Shown here: piece after piece, positions 27,358 to 35,189 of the stretch
How positions within the stretch are numbered: the first letter of the stretch is position 1
Layout: each line of letters begins with the position of its first letter
Assembly: GCF_001426665.1 (NCBI RefSeq)
Contig: NZ_LMEY01000027.1
Coordinates: 1 to 38,437 of the forward strand
DNA: 38,437 nucleotides
Direction: 5' to 3'
Source: Rhizobium sp. Root1334
GTDB lineage: Bacteria; Pseudomonadota; Alphaproteobacteria; Rhizobiales; Rhizobiaceae
Position numbers and translations under genes: made by a program
The notes under the pieces: model-generated
Told to the model about the DNA's origin: nothing
Seen by the model: only the letters and a program-made list of their open reading frames with translations
Database searches by the model: none

Positions 27358-29001
27358 TTACGACGCGGCGTTGGTCCTGCATGCGGCCAGGGCGTCGAGT
27401 GCCGGGTCGTAAATCCCGGTGGCGACGTTCATCAGACCCAGCACCGTGTGGAACAGGTTGTCATGCGACCGCGGCTCACTGGCCGTTGCCTTGAGACAAG
27501 GCTGGTCGATACCGGCCCTTGTCTCCTTGCCAGTCCACAGCACAAAAGGAATATGGGTCTGCTGCGACGGCGCAATGAAATAGGGCGCGCCATGCAGATA
27601 CAGCCCGTTCTCACCCAGCGATTCGCCGTGGTCGGAGATGTAGATCATCGATCCCGCCATCGTCTCCTCACGGGCCTTCAGCATGTCGATCACGGTCGAG
27701 ACGATGTAATCGGTATAGAGGATCGAATTGTCATAGGCGTTGACGATCTCCTCGGGCGAACAGTTGCCAAGCTCGGCTGTGCGGCAATCCGGCGTGAAGC
27801 GGCGGAATTTTTCCGGATAGCGCAGATAATAGGCCGGCCCATGACTGCCGAGCTGATGGATCACCAGCACGCTGTCACCCTTGATGCCGTCCAACCAGGC
27901 ACCAAGCCGGTCGAGAGCCACGTCGTCCAGGCATTCGTTGTTCTTGCAGAACCGCGGATCGTTGATATCGGAAAACGACGTATAGGCGATGCGATCGGCA
28001 ACGCCCTTGCTGCCGGTATTGTTCTCCCACCATTCCGCCTTGACACCCGCACGGGTCAACACATCGAGCAGGTTTTCGGTCTCAAGCCCCTTGCGGTGGG
28101 TGTAGCTCGCGCGCGTATAAACCGAGAACATGCAGGGCAGAGACACCGCCGTCGCCGTGCCGCAGCTCGACGTGTCGGTGAAATATTGAATATCCTGGCG
28201 GGCGAGCAGCGGGTTGGTGTCGCGGCTATAACCGCCCAGCGAAAAGTTCTCCGCCCGCGCCGTTTCGCCGGCAACGATGATGGTAACGCGCGGCTTTCCC
28301 GACTGCATTGGGGCGGCCACCCGCGCATCGGTGCCGAGCGGCTGGACGGCAACGTTCTTGTCGGCGCCGGTCGCCACGGCATAGCGCACGGCACTGACGA
28401 TCGGCGCGACCGGGTTGACGGTTGCGGCAAGATCGCGGTGTTGGCGGATCGCGGCCGTAAACGTCCGGACATTGGCAATGCTGACGGAGGTGAAAACGGC
28501 AAGAAGACACAGGACCAGCACGAGATTGTGCTTGAACTTCTCGAAGAACGGCCGGTGTTTGATCCGCACGAACACGATCAGCAAGGACGGCACGATCCCG
28601 AAGATCAGCATGTGGGTGAGGAAACCCGCGGTCAACAGATGACCGGCTTCCGAACCGGTCGTCTCGGCCGCATTGCGGATCATATCGGTGTCGATGATCG
28701 TGCCGAACGTATCCATGAAGCGTGCGCTTGCAGCGGCAATCATGATCAGCAGGATGAAAAACGGCTTCGTCAGGTACTTCACCGAAACCGTCACGCAAAC
28801 CGCCGAAAACAGCGCAAAAAGCCCGATGGCAAGCAAAAACAGCGCAAAGCTGGGGGCGCCGAGATAGTCCACCGCCTTCAACCAGAAGGTCCGGTTGGTG
28901 GCGAAGACGAGATAAAACGCCACAAGCAGGCTCAGCGTCACACTGCCGATGACAGGACGCTGTACGCGCGCATTGGCGATTGGTAGGCTTTCCAGGGACA
29001 C
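27358..29001 (-). CDS. eptA: Lipid A phosphoethanolamine transferase (EptA/MCR family)
   Basis: The 547-residue protein has five membrane segments (about 19-36, 47-70, 79-94, 122-147, 159-178) and a periplasmic alkaline-phosphatase-like domain. Zn-site E246 (VAGETARAENF), the nucleophile T284 (in SSCGTATAVSLPCMFS) and ISDHGESLGE are present. The family moves phosphoethanolamine from phosphatidylethanolamine to lipid A or other envelope glycans and lowers sensitivity to cationic peptides. I start it at GTG 29001, which has AGGAG 5 nt upstream and gives the typical family length; the open frame runs further upstream. First gene of a cluster with a two-component system. Confidence 0.92.
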   Translation of the reverse strand: MSLESLPIANARVQRPVIGSVTLSLLVAFYLVFATNRTFWLKAVDYLGAPSFALFLLAIGLFALFSAVCVTVSVKYLTKPFFILLIMIAAASARFMDTFGTIIDTDMIRNAAETTGSEAGHLLTAGFLTHMLIFGIVPSLLIVFVRIKHRPFFEKFKHNLVLVLCLLAVFTSVSIANVRTFTAAIRQHRDLAATVNPVAPIVSAVRYAVATGADKNVAVQPLGTDARVAAPMQSGKPRVTIIVAGETARAENFSLGGYSRDTNPLLARQDIQYFTDTSSCGTATAVSLPCMFSVYTRASYTHRKGLETENLLDVLTRAGVKAEWWENNTGSKGVADRIAYTSFSDINDPRFCKNNECLDDVALDRLGAWLDGIKGDSVLVIHQLGSHGPAYYLRYPEKFRRFTPDCRTAELGNCSPEEIVNAYDNSILYTDYIVSTVIDMLKAREETMAGSMIYISDHGESLGENGLYLHGAPYFIAPSQQTHIPFVLWTGKETRAGIDQPCLKATASEPRSHDNLFHTVLGLMNVATGIYDPALDALAACRTNAAS

Positions 29002-29275
29002 GAACACTCCTGCAGAACATCGGGCGGCTGGAAGACGGCTGCAACAATACCGGTCGTTGCCCCAACCGCCAGCCACGGTCCGTTTGCCGGGCTCCGTGCC
29101 GCAGCCGTCTCCAGGACGGGACATCTGGTCCGTTTTTCTGACAGGAACCTGAACGTGCAGAAGCGCGTGGCAATCTCTTGGAATCGCGTGGCAGCATGTG
29201 CCGGTCCGCCTTGCGCACGTTCAGGCTGCTGTCAGCATTGGCGCGCATGTTTCCAGCAACACTGGAGATTACCGT
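29002..29275. other. Divergent gap between eptA and the 53-aa gene
   Basis: The 274-bp gap carries the promoters for both directions. A direct repeat GCGTGGCA (29164-29171 and 29186-29193) is visible, spaced 22 bp, on the side of the small gene. This could be a response-regulator site, but the match to a known box is not clear. I see no gene in it. Confidence 0.35.
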
Positions 29276-29437
29276 TTGAAAGCGCGCCGAATTCCTCTTG
29301 GATTGCTCTACATCGCCACCCTGATCCTGCTGATCATCCTGATCCCGCTGATTCAGTTTTCCGCGTCGCAATCCTCGTCGCTCGCACACCGGCTTTCCTC
29401 GGCAACCACGCTGCGCCTCGACAAGATGAAGCTCTGA
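29276..29437 (+). CDS. Small single-span membrane protein, hypothetical
   Basis: The frame from TTG 29276 encodes 53 residues: a basic start (MKARRIP), one long hydrophobic helix (about residues 8-27, LGLLYIATLILLIILIPLIQ) and a polar tail SASQSSSLAHRLSSATTLRLDKMKL. GGAG lies 8 nt upstream of the TTG. A GTG at 29198 would give 79 residues, but the added part is less convincing. It is divergent from eptA, so it could be a small regulator of the kinase or of the transferase. I do not recognise a family. Confidence 0.5.
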   Translation: MKARRIPLGLLYIATLILLIILIPLIQFSASQSSSLAHRLSSATTLRLDKMKL

Positions 29438-29647
29438 AGCGTCCCTCCGTCACCGGCTACGGTCGTCCGTACCGCAAGCGGCTGGCCCCCATCCAACGAC
29501 GAAATCCACCAAAACGGCAACGCAGAGCCCTTTTCAAAATGGAGCTGAGTCCTAGTCTTTCTGTTGAGATCCAACTTAAGCAACTCAAGGCCGGCGCGAA
29601 CAAACAGCAGATCGGCCCGACATCGTTGCCCGGGAAGATGAACAGAA

Positions 29648-30625
29648 ATGATGCTGGAAGACCTATACCGGTTACTCAAAAGCGGACACGTCCAGGCTCA
29701 GGGCGTCGTCGATACGATGACGCAGCCCATCGTGGTCCTTGATCAGAATTTCTGCGTCAGCACGGCAAACAACGCCTTCATCAGAACCTTCAAGGTCGAG
29801 CGGGACGATATTCTCGGCGAAAACTTTTTCAGTCTTGGAGACGGCCAGTGGGACATCACTGAGCTGAAGAATCTGATCGCGTCTGTAATCCCGAAGGCCG
29901 CCGCTGTCATTGGCTTCGAGGTGAAGCATGACTTTCCGATGATCGGGCCGCGCACGTTCCTTGTTGACGCGCGCCGCGTCATCCACCCGGATGACAACAG
30001 CACGAATATCCTCGTCCTCTTCGATGACATCACAGTCCGCCGGCGCCACGATGCCGAAATGGAGTTCATCCTCTCTGAAACACGGCATCGCATGAACAAT
30101 CTGTTCGCGGTGGTGCGCTCGATCGCAATGCAGACCAGCATCGAAGACCGCACAGCACGTGATTATCGCGAAACGCTGCTTGGACGTTTGGAAACGACGT
30201 TCCGCGCCCAGGAAATAGCCGCGACCAATGACGCAGCGGACTTTGAGGACATCGTGCGGCTGGCGGTCGGCGAGTTGGGCGGCGACCGCCTCCTCTGCAA
30301 CGGTCCGGCCGTTGAACTGGAAAGCGCGAAGGTGCTTTCGGTCAGCTTGATTTTCCATGAACTGACGACCAATGCCGCGAAATACGGTGCCTTTTCAGTG
30401 CCCGGAGGCGAAGTCCACGTCGAATGGAAACTGCAGGCAGAGCCGCAGGGACAGACCTACCTGAGCTGCGAATGGCGCGAGGTAAACGGACCGCCCGTCA
30501 AGCCGCCTGAGCGGAAAGGCTATGGCACGAAGCTAATCAAGGGAACCTCCGCTCAACTGCATGGCGAGGTGGAACTTATCTATGCTCCGGCTGGTTTAAG
30601 CGCTTTACTCAAGATACCGGTGTGA
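29648..30625 (+). CDS. PAS domain HWE-family sensor histidine kinase, cytoplasmic
   Basis: The 325-residue protein has no membrane segment. It has a PAS domain (about 15-130) and an HWE/HisKA_2-type kinase: H147 in SETRHRMNN, N-box HELTTNAAKYG (237-247), and the W276-x-E278 that names the family. The usual conserved Cys of light-sensing LOV domains is absent. HWE kinases are typical of rhizobia and often feed the general stress response. The stop overlaps the following receiver gene by 1 nt (TGATG), so the two are coupled. The ATG at 29648 and the one at 29651 are equivalent choices. Confidence 0.9.
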   Translation: MMLEDLYRLLKSGHVQAQGVVDTMTQPIVVLDQNFCVSTANNAFIRTFKVERDDILGENFFSLGDGQWDITELKNLIASVIPKAAAVIGFEVKHDFPMIGPRTFLVDARRVIHPDDNSTNILVLFDDITVRRRHDAEMEFILSETRHRMNNLFAVVRSIAMQTSIEDRTARDYRETLLGRLETTFRAQEIAATNDAADFEDIVRLAVGELGGDRLLCNGPAVELESAKVLSVSLIFHELTTNAAKYGAFSVPGGEVHVEWKLQAEPQGQTYLSCEWREVNGPPVKPPERKGYGTKLIKGTSAQLHGEVELIYAPAGLSALLKIPV

Positions 30626-31011
30626 TGGCAATGAGCGCGCTTATGGGAGATACCGAACATAGGGGGTGCGTTCTTGTCGTGGAAGACGAAGTGTTCCTGG
30701 CGATGGAACTGGAGGCCGCGTTGACCGATGGTGGCTTCCGGGTCCTGGGTCCCGCGGCCTCCGTCCGGGATGCCCTTGATTTGCTGACCAGCGAATGCCC
30801 CGATGCCGCCGTCCTCGATTTCAATCTTGGCAGAGACAAGGTCACACCTGTTGCCCTTCAATTAAAGACGCTGGGCGTACCCTTTGTCCTCGCCAGCGCC
30901 AGCAGCGCCGCCGAGTTGTCACGCTATGCCGTGCTTGCGGACATTACCAATCTCGGGAAACCAACCGATCTGAAGCGCCTCGTTGCCGCCGTCCGTGCTC
31001 TCCATGCATGA
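30625..31011 (+). CDS. Single-domain response regulator (receiver only)
   Basis: The 128-residue protein is a lone receiver domain: VLVVEDEVFLAMELE with the acidic pair, phospho-acceptor D65 (AAVLDFNLG), and K in TNLGKPTDL. There is no output domain. It is translationally coupled to the HWE kinase gene and is probably its partner, acting by protein contact or as a phosphate sink. ATG 30625 overlaps the kinase stop; ATG 30634 is also possible. Confidence 0.9.
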   Translation: MAMSALMGDTEHRGCVLVVEDEVFLAMELEAALTDGGFRVLGPAASVRDALDLLTSECPDAAVLDFNLGRDKVTPVALQLKTLGVPFVLASASSAAELSRYAVLADITNLGKPTDLKRLVAAVRALHA

Positions 31012-31177
31012 GTTTTGCCAACGCTCCATGCCTGCCCGCAGCGGTGTCTCGATCAAAGCTACGTAAAAACTCTTCCCCACTCTTCGCAAGCCGGACGCCA
31101 AAGGCAGGCAGGAATCGGGTGGCGACGGTCCGCCCATGCTGCGATTGAACCTCCCGCAACCCAAAGGAGTTTCAAAC

Positions 31178-31948
31178 ATGCCCATGCTTTCCAACAAGGT
31201 CGCCATCGTCACCGGCGCCAGCTCCGGCATCGGCCGGGCCACCGCAAAACTGTTCGCCCACCAAGGGGCAAGCCTCGTTCTCTCCGGCCGCCGTCGCGCC
31301 GCACTTGATGAGCTTGTTGCGGAGATCGCGGCCGAAGGCGGCAAGGCTGTCGCCATCGATGGCGACGTCCGCGACGAAGCCCACAATCGCGTTCTGGTCG
31401 AAACCGCAACGGCAACGTTCGGCGGCCTCGACATCGCCTTCAACAATGCCGGCACCACCGGCGAGATGGCCCCGATTGAAGACCTCTCAACCGCCGGATG
31501 GCTGGAAACCATCGAAACCAATCTGACCGCTGCCTTCTTCGGCGCCAGGTATCAGGTGCCTGCGATGAAGGCGCGCGGTTCCGGCTCGCTGATTTTCACC
31601 TCCAGCTTCGTCGGCCACACCGCAGGCATGCCGAACACCAGCGCCTATGCCGCTGCAAAAGCGGGGATGATCGGCCTGACAAAAAGTCTCGCAACGGAAC
31701 TCGGACCACAGGGTATTCGCGTCAATGCCATCCTGCCCGGCGGCACCGATACGCCGATGAGCTTTACCAATGCGCCGGGTGCAGGACCGGAGGTCCTTGC
31801 CTTCGTCGAAGGCATCCATGCCTTGAAACGTATGGCAAAACCGGAAGAGATCGCACAGTCCGTCCTCTACCTCGCCTCGGATGCCTCAAGCTTCACCACC
31901 GGCACCGCGATGCTCGTTGATGGCGGCGTCTCGATCAACAAAACCTGA
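31178..31948 (+). CDS. SDR family oxidoreductase (glucose/3-oxoacyl-reductase-like)
   Basis: The 256-residue protein is a classical SDR with the cofactor motif TGASSGIG (12-19), NNAGTTG near 90 and the catalytic S-Y-K (YAAAKAGMIG near 157). The C-terminal DGGVS ending is usual. ATG 31178 has AAAGGAG 8 nt upstream; upstream in-frame ATG 31136 would have no ribosome binding site. 166 bp after the receiver gene; a functional link to the kinase pair is not shown. Confidence 0.9.
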   Translation: MPMLSNKVAIVTGASSGIGRATAKLFAHQGASLVLSGRRRAALDELVAEIAAEGGKAVAIDGDVRDEAHNRVLVETATATFGGLDIAFNNAGTTGEMAPIEDLSTAGWLETIETNLTAAFFGARYQVPAMKARGSGSLIFTSSFVGHTAGMPNTSAYAAAKAGMIGLTKSLATELGPQGIRVNAILPGGTDTPMSFTNAPGAGPEVLAFVEGIHALKRMAKPEEIAQSVLYLASDASSFTTGTAMLVDGGVSINKT

Positions 31949-32415
31949 AAAAATCATCCCCGCAAATCCCCGCCCCTCAAAACCATGGCACACTCTTCCC
32001 GTCCTGCCATCGGATACACCGGAAAGCGTTGCCGGCGAGGTGGGGCCGGTGCCTTCGGCCTGTGTTTGAAACGCAGGCGCAGCCGGAGGGGCCTGCAGAA
32101 AGTGGTTTCCCTCCCGTCTGCAAAATGGCGGGGCGTGCCTGTGAGGCACACATGAGGACCGGCGAGCGGTATTGCGACAGCAATATCTTTCCTCGCCGTC
32201 ATCCCCGCAGAGAAACCGGAGTTGCAGGTAAAAACCGCCGAGACGGGGCACATCGCGTGTCATTTACTACCAAACACTCGGCACACGATGTGCCCCGGCC
32301 GATCCTGCCGGCGCGAAAGCGCAAAAAGATCACCGCAGCGGCATGCCACGGGCGCAACAAGCCGCGTGAATGCGAACGCCTGTCTTGTCCGCCCTCGTCG
32401 CCAAAGGAGCATCCA
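31949..32415. other. Intergenic region with several hairpins
   Basis: The 467-bp gap contains no convincing gene. It has hairpins GTGCCT/AGGCAC (near 32133-32147), ATTGC/GCAAT (near 32171-32185), and a larger inverted repeat CGGGGCACATCG (32244-32255) with CGATGTGCCCCG (32286-32297). These look like decayed palindromic repeats. The long open frame crossing it is the upstream extension of the next gene and reads as low-complexity non-coding DNA. Confidence 0.5.
32244..32297. repeat. Inverted repeat CGGGGCACATCG / CGATGTGCCCCG
   Basis: Perfect 12-bp arms at 32244-32255 and 32286-32297 around a 30-nt loop, about 120 bp upstream of the Cys-rich gene. It could be a terminator of the SDR, a regulator site or a mobile-element remnant. 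I cannot tell which. Confidence 0.55.
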
Positions 32416-32802
32416 ATGCCAAAACAGGATTTTTCCGACTATGAAAAGCGCGTATCCGCCGATCACGAACGCCAATGCCGCACCATATTGACCATTCACA
32501 GCGCATGGCGCATCTGCCAGGCTCGTAAATGCCGCCGCGACAAGGCCTGCAGCGGAGAAATGCACGTCTCCGCCCATCAGGATCGTAAGGTCCGCGCCCA
32601 GCGGGAAATAGGCCTGTCCGGCAATGCCTGCGCAAAACTGCCGCGCTGCATGGCAACAGTGAGTGCTTCAGCCTACGAGACATTCGCGGAGCTGCTCGAT
32701 GACCTTCAAAGAGACTTGATCGCCCATCCCGATGAAGACCTGCCGAAATTCGACCGCTGCCTGAAAGGCCGTCAATCGCGGCGCGGCACTGCCAACCCTT
32801 GA
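32416..32802 (+). CDS. Small Cys- and Arg-rich hypothetical protein
   Basis: The 128-residue protein starts at ATG 32416 with AAAGGAG 7 nt upstream. It is soluble and has cysteines at 21, 34, 39, 45, 72, 78 and 115. A WRIC-x4-C-x5-C core (32-45) is followed by a basic stretch, then an acidic C-terminal helix (about 88-112). Similar W-x2-C-x4-C basic proteins exist in rhizobia, with no known function. Metal or [Fe-S] binding is possible; this is inference. It lies 55 bp upstream of ubiG. Confidence 0.62.
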   Translation: MPKQDFSDYEKRVSADHERQCRTILTIHSAWRICQARKCRRDKACSGEMHVSAHQDRKVRAQREIGLSGNACAKLPRCMATVSASAYETFAELLDDLQRDLIAHPDEDLPKFDRCLKGRQSRRGTANP

Positions 32803-32857
32803 CATTCACGGCCGATCATCCGACTTCACCAGAGGTATGATCCAAGGAGTTCCGACC

Positions 32858-33604
32858 ATGACCGAACAGGCCCGCAGCACCATCGACCAGACCGAAGTCG
32901 ACCGGTTTTCCGCCATGGCCGCCGAGTGGTGGGATCCGAAAGGGAAATTCCGGCCGTTGCACAAGTTCAATCCGGTCCGCCTCACCTATATCCGCGACCG
33001 CGTCTCGGACAATTTTGGCCGTGAGGCGAAGGCATTGCAGCCGCTGAAGGGCCTGCGTATCCTCGATATCGGCTGCGGCGGCGGTCTCCTGTCCGAGCCG
33101 ATGGCCCGCATGGGTGCGGATGTCGTCGGCGCAGACGCCTCGGAAAAGAATATCATGATCGCAAAGACCCACGCGGCCGGCAGCGGCGTCAATGTGGATT
33201 ACCGCGCCGTGACGGCGGAATCGCTTGCCGAAGCCGGCGAGACCTTCGATGTCGTGCTCAACATGGAAGTGGTCGAGCATGTCGCCGATGTCGAGTTTTT
33301 CATGAGCACCTGCGCATCGATGGTGCGGCCCGGCGGCCTGATGTTCGTCGCCACCATCAACCGCACGATGAAGGCGGCAGCGCTTGCCATCTTCGCCGCC
33401 GAAAACGTCCTGCGCTGGCTGCCGCGGGGCACCCACCAGTATGAAAAACTGGTCCGCCCGGAAGAACTGGAAAAGCCGATTACGGCGAACGGCATGGAGG
33501 TGACCGACCGCACCGGCGTCTTCTTCAATCCGCTGTCGAACCAGTGGAACCTGTCGAAGGACATGGACGTCAACTACATGATCGTCGCAAAACGCCCGGC
33601 ATAA
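32858..33604 (+). CDS. ubiG: Bifunctional ubiquinone O-methyltransferase UbiG
   Basis: The 248-residue protein does both O-methylation steps of ubiquinone synthesis with SAM. It has the family start ([20 protein letters not shown]), SAM motif ILDIGCGGG (68-76), and a C-terminal part ending in [12 protein letters not shown] 32858 has AAGGAG 8 nt upstream; ATG 32837 in the same frame is upstream of that site. In many relatives it is divergent from lysC, but here 12.5 kb separates them. Confidence 0.96.
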   Translation: MTEQARSTIDQTEVDRFSAMAAEWWDPKGKFRPLHKFNPVRLTYIRDRVSDNFGREAKALQPLKGLRILDIGCGGGLLSEPMARMGADVVGADASEKNIMIAKTHAAGSGVNVDYRAVTAESLAEAGETFDVVLNMEVVEHVADVEFFMSTCASMVRPGGLMFVATINRTMKAAALAIFAAENVLRWLPRGTHQYEKLVRPEELEKPITANGMEVTDRTGVFFNPLSNQWNLSKDMDVNYMIVAKRPA

Positions 33605-33618
33605 CGCAACTGCCAGTC

Positions 33619-33642
33619 CTCCCGCGATCGGGTTCGCGGGAG
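33619..33642. terminator. Bidirectional hairpin between ubiG and the GNAT gene
   Basis: Arms CTCCCGCG (33619-33626) and CGCGGGAG (33635-33642) with an 8-nt loop, in the 64-bp gap between the convergent genes. T-runs after the stem are weak, so it may be a partial terminator. Confidence 0.6.
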
Positions 33643-33668
33643 AAACTGTCGTCAGCGGCTGCGGATCG

Positions 33669-34235
33669 TCAGACGCCCGTTTGCCGCGCCAGCCATTCGT
33701 CCCGGAGCAGCGCGTAGATAAACTCGTCGCCCCAGATGCCGTTGAACTGGTCGTTCTGGATCAGATGCGCCTCGCGCCGCATGCCCAGCCGCTCGACCAC
33801 CCCGACCGATCCGGCATTGGCGGCATCGAGCCGGGCGAAAGCCCGGTGGAAGTTCAGCGTGGAAAACGCGAAATCCAGGATCGCCCGCATCGCTTCGGTG
33901 GCATAGCCCTTGCCCGCAAAGGCCGGATTGAAGATGTAGCCGACCTCCACCTGCCGGGCGATCGCGCTTTCAAGCTTCAGCACCACTTCGCCAACGACAG
34001 CTCCGTCCTCCCGGCGCTCCACTGCAAACACGGCACAATCGCCATTTTTGCGCAGCCGTGGCACGCTGGCCTTCCCGAATTTTTCGGCCGCCTCTGCGTC
34101 ATTGAGCGGATCGGCGTAGAGATAACGGTAGACCTCCGGCAGGCTGTGATACGCTCGGAACGCCGCGAAATCGGCGGGTACGAATCGCCGGATTTCAAGG
34201 CGCTCGGTCGAAAAGCGAAGGTCGGAAAAATCCAT
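33669..34235 (-). CDS. GNAT family N-acetyltransferase (RimJ/RimL-like)
   Basis: The 188-residue protein belongs to the RimL-type GNATs: STERLEIRRFVPADFAAF start, acetyl-CoA loop near NPAFAGKGYATEAMRAILDFAF, and the RLDAANAGSVGVVERLGM motif. It would acetylate a protein N-terminus or a small amine; the substrate is unknown. The start is uncertain: ATG 34235 has a GGAG 11 nt upstream, and ATG 34259 is also open. It is not in an operon. Confidence 0.88.
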   Translation of the reverse strand: MDFSDLRFSTERLEIRRFVPADFAAFRAYHSLPEVYRYLYADPLNDAEAAEKFGKASVPRLRKNGDCAVFAVERREDGAVVGEVVLKLESAIARQVEVGYIFNPAFAGKGYATEAMRAILDFAFSTLNFHRAFARLDAANAGSVGVVERLGMRREAHLIQNDQFNGIWGDEFIYALLRDEWLARQTGV

Positions 34236-34506
34236 CAGTCTTGAAACTCCATTCTGCATACGGCCCGCAGATGGGGATCAAGCCATTGAATTAAAAGAGC
34301 AGCGCAACCTTTCCTGTAACGCGGAAAAGCGGATGCCTGCCGGGCTGCTCAATAAACCTGCACGACATAGTCCCCGCCCCATCCCGCCATGCTAGACTGC
34401 AAAGGATCGAGCCAAGTGGAGAAAATCACATCCGGGGTCGTTCCGTTCTTTGACAGGTGACCTCTTGCAGCCACGTTCAATTTCACCTGCTATCACCAAA
34501 GCAGGT
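34236..34506. other. Intergenic region between GNAT and parDE
   Basis: The 271-bp gap has no gene that I can support. It includes the promoter of the GNAT gene and a weak hairpin ACCTGC/GCAGGT (34485-34506) that may end the parDE transcript. Confidence 0.4.
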
Positions 34507-34821
34507 TTATGAAAAAAGGCTCTCCAAATCGCGCCGCCCATTGATGACACGCACGATTTCCACTATTTTCACGGGGCCTTCGTCGCTGTCGGGTATCGTC
34601 TCGTAGAGGATCACGAAAGGTGACTCCACAAGCATTCGAGCGGCCGGGCTGATCGCCGGATGACGCATACCGAGGCGTGGCTGATCGATCAGAAGGTTGG
34701 CTTTGTGCTGAAACCGCTCGTAGAAGCGTTCGGCGGCCAATGGCTGCTCGCGGCCAATATCGACATAGATGCGACGGATATCCGCTTGCGCCAGAGGCGA
34801 CCAAACCAAATCAGCCGGCAT
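34507..34821 (-). CDS. parE: RelE/ParE family toxin
   Basis: The 104-residue protein has the RelE/ParE fold: [55 protein letters not shown] and [17 protein letters not shown]. ParE-type toxins poison DNA gyrase, RelE-type cut mRNA on the ribosome; the sequence looks ParE-like, and its partner is ParD-like. It overlaps the antitoxin gene by 11 bp (34811-34821) and is the second gene of the pair. A longer open start at 34872 would overlap parD more and is rejected. Confidence 0.9.
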   Translation of the reverse strand: MPADLVWSPLAQADIRRIYVDIGREQPLAAERFYERFQHKANLLIDQPRLGMRHPAISPAARMLVESPFVILYETIPDSDEGPVKIVEIVRVINGRRDLESLFS

Positions 34822-35092
34822 GTTTCTGTACGGCACGAAGGTCTTGGCGCGCTTCCTCGCGCAACTTGTCAAAGTCTATGGCCGTGGGCCTGCCGCTGGC
34901 TTTGCCTTCGTTCCATAGCTCGCTCAACCTGCGTGTGTCGGCCTGGCGAGCTTCCCATTTGGCGGACCAATCACGGACGGCTTCGCGAACAATTTCACTG
35001 GTTGTGGCATAGGCCCCGGTTCCAACGGCATCGCGAAGCATTGCGGCTTGCTGCGTTGTCAGTGCAACGCTGATCTTTTCTACATTGGACAT
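34811..35092 (-). CDS. parD: ParD-type ribbon-helix-helix antitoxin
   Basis: The 93-residue protein has a ribbon-helix-helix N-terminal part (about residues 4-45: [21 protein letters not shown], then [13 protein letters not shown]) and a C-terminal acidic part that would wrap the toxin. ATG 35092 (MSNVEKIS) is chosen because the longer frame crosses the operator. It would repress its own promoter at the dyad at 35113-35133 together with the toxin. Confidence 0.92.
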   Translation of the reverse strand: MSNVEKISVALTTQQAAMLRDAVGTGAYATTSEIVREAVRDWSAKWEARQADTRRLSELWNEGKASGRPTAIDFDKLREEARQDLRAVQKHAG

Positions 35093-35112
35093 AAGACGTC
35101 TCCAGACTTGAA

Positions 35113-35133
35113 TGGTAGGAAATATTACTACCA
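35113..35133. promoter_or_regulatory. Palindromic operator upstream of parDE
   Basis: Arms TGGTAG (35113-35118) and CTACCA (35128-35133) around a 9-nt AT-rich centre, 21 bp upstream of parD. This fits autoregulation by a ParD dimer of dimers. Confidence 0.6.
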
Positions 35134-35189
35134 GCAATCATCGTTGCCAAGCACACCAGGAGCCAATCATCCTCACCCTCGCTGCTATG

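Noticed and set aside
27448..28986. 512-codon plus-strand open frame opposite eptA
   Set aside because: Antisense to eptA, whose catalytic motifs are clear. The composition of the frame is that of a shadow.
29138..29165. GGAAC element as an EcfG general-stress promoter for the small membrane gene
   Set aside because: GGAAC is followed at the right distance by GCGTGG, not by a convincing CGTT.
29539..29742. Small plus-strand frame (starting MELSPSLSVEIQ) overlapping the HWE kinase gene
   Set aside because: It overlaps the kinase start in another frame, has no ribosome binding site and turns Arg-rich after 35 residues.
32029..32415. Upstream extension of the Cys-rich protein to 257 residues
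   Set aside because: The extension lies over hairpins, has no ribosome binding site, and the ATG at 32416 has an excellent one.
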